64,000 bases of DNA, taken from positions 4,092,001-4,156,000 of the forward strand of contig OZ243957.1 in NCBI GenBank assembly GCA_965214585.1, given 5' to 3'. Below the pieces are notes generated by a model. That model had not been told where the DNA came from, searched no databases, and saw nothing but the letters and a program-made list of their open reading frames with translations. The DNA is from JAHCHG01 sp965214585. GTDB taxonomy: Bacteria > Acidobacteriota > Blastocatellia > Pyrinomonadales > Pyrinomonadaceae. Positions 42,401-50,614 of this stretch are shown here, in pieces. Each line of letters starts with the position of its first letter. Position 1 is the first letter of the stretch. The position numbers were made by a program, and so were the translations under genes.

Positions 42401-45400
42401 GATTATTTTCCCATTCTTTGGCAAAATCGTCGGCTAAATTCTGTAACGCTTCTGCACCGTGCAGGGCGACGGCGGCGATTAACTCTTCGTAAAATTCATT
42501 TTTAATACCGCTGACAAATGGATACCATTCAGACCATTCATCGCGGTCGGCAAAACGACTGCGATTGAAAAGCCGTAAGAGCGAGAAAGTTCTTTGCCGC
42601 AAATCGGCACGATCCAAAGGTTGTCCGCGCCACGCTGAAGCGGTAATTTCGGCAATCACGCAAACTCCGCGCTGGCAATATGCAGCGGCTTGCCCTTTTA
42701 ATTCTTTGGGCAACGGAATGAGTTCAGCCGCCGAACGTCTTTCGCCAAATGTGTAAAGCATTCGCACGTGTCTGAGCAAATGACGAAAACTCCAAAAAGA
42801 AACGTGAAAATCCGAAAATGTTAATGGCGTTAGAGGCTGCGCCTTATCCAGCCAATATCTTGATTGTTCCTCATCGCCGAAAATAGTGAAAAGTCCCTCC
42901 GCGATGATGATTCTCTTAGAATCATCAACATTGAATAAGTCAATATTCTCTATTGTTTCCGACAAAATTTGTCGGGCGCGTTTGTTATCGCCACTATTGC
43001 AGCAAAATCTCCAGCTATGGACTTGCAGCGAAAAACACAAATAACTGCCTTCATCTTCGTTATCAAGCAATGCGCTTTTGACCTTTTCCAGAGCGTCCCA
43101 CTTTTCCTGCACGAGCAATTCCAAACCCGCCGCGTAAATCAATTCGCTTTGCAGTTTTCGCGTAGCGGCATCAGATCCATTTTTGGCTTCAGTTTCTTCA
43201 ATTAGGCAGGTTTCAACTGATACTTCAGAGTCGCTGTTTTCGTCGTTGGCGACAGCGTGGCGGGCAAACTTTTCAGTTTCCACAGCAACTTGGCGCACGG
43301 TGCGGATTATTTTATCAACAGGTCTAAAATAGGCGGCGGCTCGCGCCCAGCTTTCGAGAAGTTCGTGTTCGTCACGGTCGTAAAAATTTTTTAACTCTTT
43401 CGTCCCTGAAAGATATTCGAGCGGCTCGCTCAACTCGAAGATTGCTATAGCTTCGTGTTGAAGACCGCGTTTAGCCAACGCAGTCGAGTTTTCTAGAGCG
43501 GATTTGGGAGAAACGCGCAGCCGCGCTCCGTTTCGCAGATATTCGATAGCGGCTGACGTTTCGCCGAGCGAAATCAGAATTGGGGCAATCGGCAATCGTT
43601 CGGTGTTATTTTCGCGTTGCGCCGTTTCAGCGTCGGCGAGCATCTGCCGAACGAGAGAAACGACATCGCGTTGTCGTCCGGCGGCACGAATCGCCAGCAA
43701 AATGTCAGATCGGACGACTTCAGCCGCACGAAATTTCAAGAACTGCTGACGGAAAAATTCGGGACTGGCATTTCGTAACAATTCATCGTCCGCTCCGGCT
43801 TGATAAAGATGATAAATTTCTTCCCATTGATGGTGTGATTCATTTGAATGGGCATATTTTTCCCCTAGTTCGAGATGTATTTCGCGGTTTCTTGACTCAT
43901 CAAATTCGCCTTGCGGCAAACGGGCGGTGCGGTCAATCAAAAAAAGTTTAAAGCTATTATGAAAAAAGTGCCATTTCCCGTTTTTTTCGATGAGGAAAAG
44001 ATGCGCGAATCTCCTCTGTAACTGACGCACTAAAGGTTTCGTCGCCCAAGAACGAATCCAAGTAAAATCAACGCCGCCGCGAATTCGCGCAATCAATCCC
44101 AACAAATCTGCTAATTCATCATTGCTGTCAATTCCGCGCCAAAAACTCTGATAATAATCCTCGATTTTTCCGTCGTAAAGTTCGGTCTGTCGTAGAATTT
44201 CACTCGCTTTTTCAGAGCTATCCGCCGCTTCAAGTTGTCTCAGCAGATAAATCAGTGCCAAAGGATGCCCGCTTGACAAGCATTCGATTTCCACAATTTG
44301 CTCGGCATTTAAAAAATCAGACAGACTGGTTTTTCCGATTATGATCTGAACTGCCTCGCGGTCGAGCGATTCAATTTCAATACGCCTTTCCGGTTGGCGA
44401 ATCGCGTTTTGAACTGTTGTCGGTAAATCATCTAATTTGTCGGTTTGACTGCCCAGCACGAATAAAACGCCCATCGGAATCTGTTCGGGAAGCGGCAAAT
44501 CTTTGAGCAAAGATTGAATCGGATGCTGTTCGCGCGAAATATGGTCGAGACCATCAACTAAAAATATGGTCTTTCTATTCGTCGCCAAAAAGTCTTGATG
44601 GAGCAATTGTAACTGCTCGTGAAACTGTTCTCGCAACTGCCCAATATCTGTTGTCTTGGGGCTAAAACCCGTCCGAAAGCCTGCATTTTCAATCGTGCCG
44701 ACTAGATCGTGTAAAAAGTTTTGTGACTCACCGCGTGAGTTCGCACCTTGTGCGTCAGGAACAAAAGCGTAATATCTTATAATTCTCTGTGGAAAGTAAC
44801 GAAGTGTTTGCGTAAGGAGTGTTGATTTGCCCGAACCGGGCGAACCCAAGACCGCAATATACCCGTTTTTGCTTTCCATCAAGGCGAGTTCGAGTTCTCG
44901 TTTGCTTTTCTCGATTGGCTGATACAAAAGTTCATCAACCGGAAATTCGTGCCGATTGCGAAACTCGAAACGCCTTTTCCAACCTAGAAAATCGAGCAGT
45001 TCATTACGGTCGAGTCGGACAATATGTTCAGGTTCATAGACAGCTCGAAAAAGTTTTTCGGTAACAGCGTTTAAATCGTTTTCGTAAATTTCAGCATCAA
45101 GCGGCGTAGCATTTTCGGCTTGCGGCAGCATCTGTCCAAATTCTAATTTGCAGTCGCGGACAAAATTTTCAAATTCGTTACCCGACAATCCGCTTGCTTT
45201 TTGTAAAGCGTCCCAAGTAACTTTCCAAACTGCCAGAATTTCAATTTCAGAAGAAAGCGAAGTTGAATGAGCCGGTTTCCACGCTTGTTCAATGAAGGCG
45301 GCGAAATGCGCGGGTTCAGGCGGCGGATCGGATTTCGGCAGAATCGCTGATTCCGAAACCGACTTCGTTTCGTTTGTCACTAAATGAACGACTACGCGCT

Positions 45401-45740
45401 CGGAAGAATTCAATTTTTTTAAATGTTTCCAACCCTCTGCTAATTGGTTGATTAAACTCGGCGACTTTTCATTGGTTTTAACAAGATCGTTAAAAGTAAA
45501 ATTGCCGGGATAACGGCTCCATTTGAACTGATAAGCATCCACACGATTAGCGACGGCAATTTGAAAGTCATCAACTCTTTTAGCCTGCGGGTCGGCGACA
45601 GCAATCCAGCGAAAATTTCCGGATCGCAAACCGCCGATTACAAGTGCTGCGCTGACGCGATACTGCGGGTAATATCCCGTCACAGCGTTGCGCTCGCCCC
45701 AAGCAGGTTCTTCTTGAATTTTTAACTTTTTTTCTGACAT
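39456..45740 (-). CDS. Very large STAND NTPase with N-terminal nuclease-like region
   Basis: A 2094-residue protein and first gene of the operon. The N-terminus has 'RVDDFQIAVANRVDAYQFKW' near 54-74, with acidic residues and Q-F-K placed as in PD-(D/E)XK nucleases of the Cap4 type; this is weaker than in the next gene. Walker A 'VLGSPGSGKSTLLTQ' is near residue 300 and Walker B 'TIFLVDGLDHISREQ' near 390; a winged-helix region follows (~540-640). About 1300 residues of TPR-like helical repeats come next, and a distinct C-terminal region rich in Trp ('GGDDAENATVVWHWERMSDS') ends the protein. STAND architecture is clear; the specific family is not. An IS110-type element ends 17 bp before its start. 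Confidence 0.83.
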   Translation of the reverse strand: MSEKKLKIQEEPAWGERNAVTGYYPQYRVSAALVIGGLRSGNFRWIAVADPQAKRVDDFQIAVANRVDAYQFKWSRYPGNFTFNDLVKTNEKSPSLINQLAEGWKHLKKLNSSERVVVHLVTNETKSVSESAILPKSDPPPEPAHFAAFIEQAWKPAHSTSLSSEIEILAVWKVTWDALQKASGLSGNEFENFVRDCKLEFGQMLPQAENATPLDAEIYENDLNAVTEKLFRAVYEPEHIVRLDRNELLDFLGWKRRFEFRNRHEFPVDELLYQPIEKSKRELELALMESKNGYIAVLGSPGSGKSTLLTQTLRYFPQRIIRYYAFVPDAQGANSRGESQNFLHDLVGTIENAGFRTGFSPKTTDIGQLREQFHEQLQLLHQDFLATNRKTIFLVDGLDHISREQHPIQSLLKDLPLPEQIPMGVLFVLGSQTDKLDDLPTTVQNAIRQPERRIEIESLDREAVQIIIGKTSLSDFLNAEQIVEIECLSSGHPLALIYLLRQLEAADSSEKASEILRQTELYDGKIEDYYQSFWRGIDSNDELADLLGLIARIRGGVDFTWIRSWATKPLVRQLQRRFAHLFLIEKNGKWHFFHNSFKLFLIDRTARLPQGEFDESRNREIHLELGEKYAHSNESHHQWEEIYHLYQAGADDELLRNASPEFFRQQFLKFRAAEVVRSDILLAIRAAGRQRDVVSLVRQMLADAETAQRENNTERLPIAPILISLGETSAAIEYLRNGARLRVSPKSALENSTALAKRGLQHEAIAIFELSEPLEYLSGTKELKNFYDRDEHELLESWARAAAYFRPVDKIIRTVRQVAVETEKFARHAVANDENSDSEVSVETCLIEETEAKNGSDAATRKLQSELIYAAGLELLVQEKWDALEKVKSALLDNEDEGSYLCFSLQVHSWRFCCNSGDNKRARQILSETIENIDLFNVDDSKRIIIAEGLFTIFGDEEQSRYWLDKAQPLTPLTFSDFHVSFWSFRHLLRHVRMLYTFGERRSAAELIPLPKELKGQAAAYCQRGVCVIAEITASAWRGQPLDRADLRQRTFSLLRLFNRSRFADRDEWSEWYPFVSGIKNEFYEELIAAVALHGAEALQNLADDFAKEWENNRHFWAIETIQRTTLALYKNRVIKEWAVRQFEYLTKLIAGEETYSRIEKSADFAAAWIQLNEPEAARSTLLRTLLDSSSTGEKDYQLNDWLEWLRIVNRLEPEQAVKRIAWFAEAIVELERNGGPAADAAYDLLEITFEWSPRRAVKLFSRFVEKGIVNFNEAMKKLLREALKDSENVPEIAIRILLEFALPFASPDKIIIELIVSRLSEKSGKAATINFAADFLAEVEIRALPENRQVWSRYLAETLIKKEISLSEVGLNEDILITEESHSSHSELKLKDGTAITPPEVRRRCQNIAGLRELIQQEPDGYFHWDEIIKDLLSSLNVPVEVLEVADYFSGTKARASAPIINRAAKRLFELGDAQNAEILARMALALSQQSGWAMQLSGGTKIDAHRTLVEIGGETMRRKAFDDLIRDLSGDYRYTSSIVRDLVEILPVLTEQIPVKEIWAEVEQYVQNIFSAVKPETIDSEWLKALENSALIEDTPINGLNDFVSSLVAHPVNILAYAAQFVYLELLLRGDEAAENYVRRLHNGNEREQEAVIMILDAASSKDRRIIEKVQEELKSLAAATPNFALRFIGQKLLRKIGVSVSLRVKPNGDSTSIYNLSLPSPRDFDDVWKPETPETQAQLLPKTKDSYEQLKIVLLELRVVASEAKLPIANVVERTARIAARLAEQDKWCILGELQMQNLFNGANIKTNTYRRPHAIIARHALFHLVAELFDAGLLTEENLEQWKWILQYYDPQTFFNRPIARSDFVVPISDWGQKAFVERQPAETAEQLCLFTKDGTVIFGEFAKVKTLEWETPTVIRQSLICSEEFAPEDDENRFFPRHLIVQIEDYPLKSGGDDAENATVVWHWERMSDSPYTQWVAFNPKLARSLGWKPIADKFFGWENKSGELMVWSVFWRDGLIEEQPPKFHNEVGEGWAVIGTIQALEEIKIHFELPLKQKIRVEQQWGVDNEDHRNSIVFEREIIENQSAFGGS

Positions 45741-45767
45741 TTCAACATTTACACATCTATGAAGCAG

Positions 45768-46015
45768 AAACCTTTGTCAATCACAGACTCCACCTGTCGA
45801 GCCATTTAGCCCGTTTTTTATTCTTCTGATTTGTCGGTCTTGAATTCATCGTCTTGTTTTCTAAAGTTTCCGGTTTCCTCACTCGACCAGTATTTTTTAC
45901 GGTCAATCATCTATTCGGGTATTTTTACTCCCATAGGATTGATTCGCACTCTTTGGCAAAGAACCCTTTGCCAAAGAGGTCGGTCTCCCAATCAAAATGC
46001 AGGTCTTGAAACGTC
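45768..46015 (-). ncRNA. Candidate bridge-RNA region of the IS110-type element
   Basis: The 248-bp non-coding end downstream of the transposase holds a strong hairpin at 45949-45978 (arms 'ctctttggcaaag' and inverse, loop aacc). IS110-family elements encode a bridge RNA in a non-coding end that guides recombination; in IS1111-group members it is on the 3' side. Only position and structure support the call. Confidence 0.35.
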
Positions 46016-47073
46016 TCATTTCTGACCTATGTGTAAATGCGGGGCAGACCGAACTTCGATTCCGCGTCGTCGAAATTCCAAATAATCTATCTCATCGCGC
46101 AGCATAATAAAGCATCTAATCAACAACTTCCGGGCTGTTGCCACGACCGCTTTACTCGTTCCGTGTTTTGCACTCAAACGCTTGAAGAACTCTCTTAATT
46201 GATCGTCTGAGCGAGCTGCCATATGAGCCGCTTCGCCAAGCAGAAATCTAAGCAATCGATTGCCGGCTTGTGCGACGCGACCCCATTCGCCGGGTTTCTC
46301 CCAATGAATGTTCCATCGGATCAAGCCCAGCATAGGCGGCAACTTTTCGGGTTGTCGCAAATCGGCTGACATCGCCCAAGGTATGAACAACGCACAACGC
46401 CGTTAATAATCCGACTCCCGGATGCGTTAAAAGCCTCTGCACCTGCTCGTCGCTTTGAGCTTCCTTTTTCAATCGCTTTTCGATTTCGGTAATCTGTTTC
46501 TCAAATTCGAGCGGGCAGTTTCAGCCAACGATCACGTTCATCTTCCAAGTGTGGCGGCAAGTCCAACTCTGTTAACTTCTGCTTGCCTTTCTTGCTGCCC
46601 GGATTCGCCCGAAAGTTCAAACCCGTTTCGATCAAAATTCGCCGCAGGCTGTTTTTAATCATCACTCCGTGTTTGACCAATTTATGGCGATGGCGAAGCA
46701 ACCGCAGAATCTCCTGACTTTTTGGCTCTCTCCGACACAGCTTGGGAAACTCATCTCTGAGCATCAGATCGAGAATATGCTCGGCATCACGCCGGTCATT
46801 CTTTTGCCGCCATTTGGCAAGACGGCGAATCTCAGCGGCATCGCCAACCCAAACTTCGATTCTTAATTCAAAGAGCAAATTCTCAAACCAGTGCGAATAT
46901 CCGCTGGTTTCATATCCGACGATTACTTGCTTGTCCTTAAACTGCTCGTAAAACGAGCGCACATCATCCTCGTAATGATGTAATTCCTTGACTTTTATCT
47001 CGCCGTTCGCAGTATTGCAATAGCAAATGGTTTGGCGGCGTGAATGAAAGTCCACTCCACAGTATAATGTCAT
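46016..47073 (-). pseudogene. IS110-family transposase, two frameshifts
   Basis: The first frame (47073-46501) holds the RuvC-like DEDD domain: 'YCGVDFHSRRQTICY', 'VIVGYETSGYSHWFE' and 'KNDRRDAEHILDL'. After a shift near 46505 the coding continues as 'FEKQITEIEKRLKKEAQ' and 'HPGVGLLTALCVVHTLGDVS', the Tnp_20 helix-hairpin-helix domain. A second shift near 46300 leads to 'WGRVAQAGNRLLRFLLGEAA' and the end at 46016. In the last motif the usual catalytic Ser position seems not to be Ser, though the alignment is by eye. The gene is not functional as written. Confidence 0.85.
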
Positions 47074-47409
47074 CAGACACCTCCCTCAATGACGAATTCA
47101 AAAACCACCGCTAGTTTATCAAATAATCGGCGGCGGGAGGTGTCTGCTTCATACCATCAAATTATTTTACAATCTCAATTAAAATTTAATTTGCACAGGC
47201 TTCAATTAGATAATTGTGCTGAATTTTCCGATTTTTTATCCGCTAACTTCAATTTCACGCTCATTAAATGCTTTAAATCTTGCTTTTTTTTCGCGTTACA
47301 TTTATCTTTTGATGTAATATCCGAATGTGAGATTATTCGGTTATACCGATTTTGGAGTTTCCGGCTGTTTTGCGCTCTGTAAAAACTAGGAATTTTGATT
47401 TAATTATAT

Positions 47410-50400
47410 ATGAGAATTTTTAAGAGTATTTTATTCTTTACACTTGTGCTGTTGTTTTTCGCCAATCAACAGATTTTTGCACAGAATCCGACAATTAATT
47501 TCTACGGCTCAAAAGCATATGGTAATGGCAGTCCAGTTTATTATGGAGCGCAAACAGGTGAATTTAACGGCGATGGAATAATTGATCTTTTCACTTCAAA
47601 CGATTCCGATGTGCTTATCTATCCGGGTAAGGGAAACGGTGAATTTTTGCTGCCGCCAATTAAGGCTTTTTCAAGAGATTTCAGAGATATTTTTCCGTTG
47701 ACGGGAGATTTTAATAACGACGGACATACTGATTTTGCTTTTGCTGACAGAATCTTTGATACGATCAGCGTGGTTTTGACAAACTCTGACGGGACTTTTT
47801 CCGCGCCTATTTTAACTAAGTCCGAAATTGACATCAATTCATATATAACCGTCGGCGATTTTGATAATGACAAAGTTTTGGACGTAATTGTTACAGGGGC
47901 AATTTCCAGAGATAACGCTATACTTTTTTACAAAGGCAACGGAAACGGAACATTTGATTTCCTTTCACAAATACTGACGAAATCTACTGTAAGTAATATA
48001 AATTTAGGAGATTTTAATAATGATAATTTGCCTGATATTTCATATGGAGAATCAGATAATCTGAATGTCATAAAAAATCTGGGAAACGGAAAATTCGGAG
48101 AACCTGTTATACTCGGCTCGATTTCTTATGGTTTTGCCGTAAGCATTACCGCCGACCTGAACAATGAGGGATTTAACGATTTAGCTGCCACGCAGAACTC
48201 TGAATATAACACTATTGTTGCCGTGTGGCTCGGTAATGGTGATTTTACCTTCAGACACGGAGAAGATTTTCAAACTCCATCATTTGAAAGAATTTATCTC
48301 GTCCAAATCGCCGATATAAACAACGATCAAAATCAGGATTTAATCTTCGGCGGCAGAAACCGGGTTTTAATCAGTAAAGGAAAAGGCGACGGGAAATTTG
48401 AAACTGCCCGAATGTATTCCGACGGTGGAATGGGAATAGCGGTTGCCGATTTTAACTCGGACAACTGGCTTGATATTGCTTCGTCGCAGGCAATTGAGTT
48501 TAATGTTCTCGGCTCCGGCACTTTATCGGTCTTACTAAATCAGCGAAACGGAGATTTTATTTCTGCACCGACTCTTGAAACGGGCGACGGAACTCAGGAT
48601 ATTGCCATCGCCGATTTTGACAATAATCAATTAAAGGATATTGTCGTTTTAAATAAAACCGGCGGCGGTGGTCCGGGCGAAATTATAATTATTTTTCAGA
48701 CTTATGAAGCGGAACTTTATTCTCAAACTATCCAAAGCGAGCAGAAAAATACTGGTTTACAGGCATTAGCCGAAGGCGTTAATGCAAATTCGGTTATCGC
48801 CGGGGATTTCAATAACGATGGTAAACAAGACATAATTGCTGTTGGCAGAGGAGCTTACGGTTCTAATGAAAACGTCTGGATGTTGACAAATTTGGGCGGC
48901 AGAGAATTTTCTCAAACATTTCTTAAAATCGGGGAAGGCGATATATACGATGCGGCGGCGGCGGATATTAATGCTGACGGAAAACTCGATTTGATAATAA
49001 CCGGGTATAAAGGAGTTTTTATGTCCCTCGGTTTAGGCAACGGAAACTTTGCTTCACCCGTCGTCTATTTTGAATCAGTTCCAAGCAGTCAAATCGTTAT
49101 CGGCGATTTCAATAATGATTATAAACCTGATGTTGCCGTTGTGAATTACTCCATAAATAAAATCGGTATTTTAATAAATAAAGGCTCCGGTTTATTTGCA
49201 AACAGTTTCGATCTGACAGCCAACGGCGGAACGACGGATATTGCGTTATCAGATATGAATTTTGATGGAAAACTCGATTTAGTCATCGCTTCCGGCAGCG
49301 GAATTACAATATATGAAAGTAACGGAAACGGACAATTTGCTATTAAAGATACTTATCCGGTAACACTTGCAACGCTTTCTAAAATAGCAATTGCGGATTT
49401 CAGCCGCGATGGAAAACCGGATGTAGCGGCACTTACAGGCTCAAATACAATTTCTGTTTTAACAAACGACGGAACAGGCGGATTAAATCGGGAAACTCTA
49501 TGGAGTGGAGGCGCGGTCTTGAAAACAATTGCCGTCGCTGACTTAAATAATGATAAAACTATTGATCTAATTTTCGGATATACTCTATCTTCGGGCGGCT
49601 TTATAAAAATACTGTTTAATTTGTCGGACAAACAAGGCACACCTAACAGAACACGCTTTGACTTTAACGGCGACGGGAAAACTGACATCTCCGTTTTCCG
49701 TCCCGTTTCCGGCGGTTCGGCTGAGTGGTATTATCTGCGAAGTTCCGACGGTGTTGACCGCGGCTTTCCTTTCGGCACGAGTTCCGATACGCCCGTTCCC
49801 GCTGACTTTACCGGCGACGGCAAAACCGACATCGCTTTTTGGCGACCTTCGACAGGGAACTGGTTTGTTCTCAGAAGTGAAGATTCTTCGTTTTTTGCCT
49901 TTCCGTTCGGAGCTAGCGGCGATATTCCCGCGCCCGGAGATTTTGACGGCGACGGTAAAGCTGATGCCGCCGTTTTCCGTCCTTCGATTGCCACTTGGTT
50001 TATCCTGAACTCTTCCGACGGAAGCGTTACAACCAGAGCATTCGGAGCAAACGGAGATGTGCCGATTGTCGAAGACTACGACGGCGACGGCAAAGACGAC
50101 ATCGCAGTTTATCGCCCATCGGTTTCAGAGTGGTATCTCCAGAGAAGCACGGCGGGATTTATCGGCTTCCGATTCGGCGCACCGAATGATATAACGCCCG
50201 TTCCGGCGGACTATACCGGCGACGGCAAAGCGGACATCGCGTTTTTTGCAAAGTCCACAAATCAATGGTTCGTTTTGCGAAGCGAAGACACATCATTCTA
50301 CGCATTTCCGTTCGGAGCAGCGGGAGATATTCCAACGCCGGGCGATTATGACGGCGACGGGAAAGCGGATGCGGCGGTATTCAGACCATCGAATGGAACT

Positions 50401-50490
50401 TGGTATCTGAATCAGACGACGAACGGACAACAAGTCGTATCGTTCGGAGCGAATGGAGACAGACCGCTGCCTTCAAGATTTGCTCCTTAA
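47410..50490 (+). CDS. Secreted FG-GAP/VCBS repeat protein
   Basis: A 1026-residue exported protein. The signal peptide is 'ILFFTLVLLFFANQQIFAQ'. Residues ~35-740 are irregular FG-GAP/VCBS repeats, each with a calcium-binding 'D.N.DG..D' loop ('GEFNGDGIIDL', 'GDFNNDGHTDF', 'ADINADGKLDL'), folding as beta-propeller blades. From ~746 to the end are six more regular repeats of the type 'DFNGDGKTDISVFRP' followed by 'WYYLRSSDG' and 'FPFG', a module abundant in Blastocatellia. The protein likely sits on or outside the cell; binding partners are unknown. No membrane anchor or sorting tail is seen. The stretch 47154-47409 shows nothing but a likely promoter region. Confidence 0.9.
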   Translation: MRIFKSILFFTLVLLFFANQQIFAQNPTINFYGSKAYGNGSPVYYGAQTGEFNGDGIIDLFTSNDSDVLIYPGKGNGEFLLPPIKAFSRDFRDIFPLTGDFNNDGHTDFAFADRIFDTISVVLTNSDGTFSAPILTKSEIDINSYITVGDFDNDKVLDVIVTGAISRDNAILFYKGNGNGTFDFLSQILTKSTVSNINLGDFNNDNLPDISYGESDNLNVIKNLGNGKFGEPVILGSISYGFAVSITADLNNEGFNDLAATQNSEYNTIVAVWLGNGDFTFRHGEDFQTPSFERIYLVQIADINNDQNQDLIFGGRNRVLISKGKGDGKFETARMYSDGGMGIAVADFNSDNWLDIASSQAIEFNVLGSGTLSVLLNQRNGDFISAPTLETGDGTQDIAIADFDNNQLKDIVVLNKTGGGGPGEIIIIFQTYEAELYSQTIQSEQKNTGLQALAEGVNANSVIAGDFNNDGKQDIIAVGRGAYGSNENVWMLTNLGGREFSQTFLKIGEGDIYDAAAADINADGKLDLIITGYKGVFMSLGLGNGNFASPVVYFESVPSSQIVIGDFNNDYKPDVAVVNYSINKIGILINKGSGLFANSFDLTANGGTTDIALSDMNFDGKLDLVIASGSGITIYESNGNGQFAIKDTYPVTLATLSKIAIADFSRDGKPDVAALTGSNTISVLTNDGTGGLNRETLWSGGAVLKTIAVADLNNDKTIDLIFGYTLSSGGFIKILFNLSDKQGTPNRTRFDFNGDGKTDISVFRPVSGGSAEWYYLRSSDGVDRGFPFGTSSDTPVPADFTGDGKTDIAFWRPSTGNWFVLRSEDSSFFAFPFGASGDIPAPGDFDGDGKADAAVFRPSIATWFILNSSDGSVTTRAFGANGDVPIVEDYDGDGKDDIAVYRPSVSEWYLQRSTAGFIGFRFGAPNDITPVPADYTGDGKADIAFFAKSTNQWFVLRSEDTSFYAFPFGAAGDIPTPGDYDGDGKADAAVFRPSNGTWYLNQTTNGQQVVSFGANGDRPLPSRFAP

Positions 50491-50614
50491 TATAATACTG
50501 AAGGTATTTTAATTCCTGGAATCTTAATTATGGTTTAGTTATTTTGGTCCCGCAATTGATGTAAACTTAAATTTTGGGTTTTGATTACCTAAATTGTGTG
50601 AATTTTACAGAATT

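Larger units (their letters stand above)
45758..47153 (-). mobile_element. IS110/IS1111-type insertion sequence, defective
   Basis: About 1.4 kb, bounded by a 10-bp inverted pair (tatgaagcag at 45758 and ctgcttcata ending at 47153). Inside are a frameshifted IS110-type transposase gene on the minus strand, a short non-coding end next to its start (47074-47153, with a hairpin of 'cagacacctccc' and its inverse), and a longer non-coding end (45768-46015). Such subterminal inverted repeats fit the IS1111 group. Boundaries are inferred from the repeats and from where coding ends. Confidence 0.65.

Noticed and set aside
47089..47382. 97-codon open frame between the IS110-type element and the FG-GAP gene
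   Set aside because: It begins inside the IS end, is Phe/Cys/Leu-rich without domain features and looks like translated non-coding AT-rich DNA.
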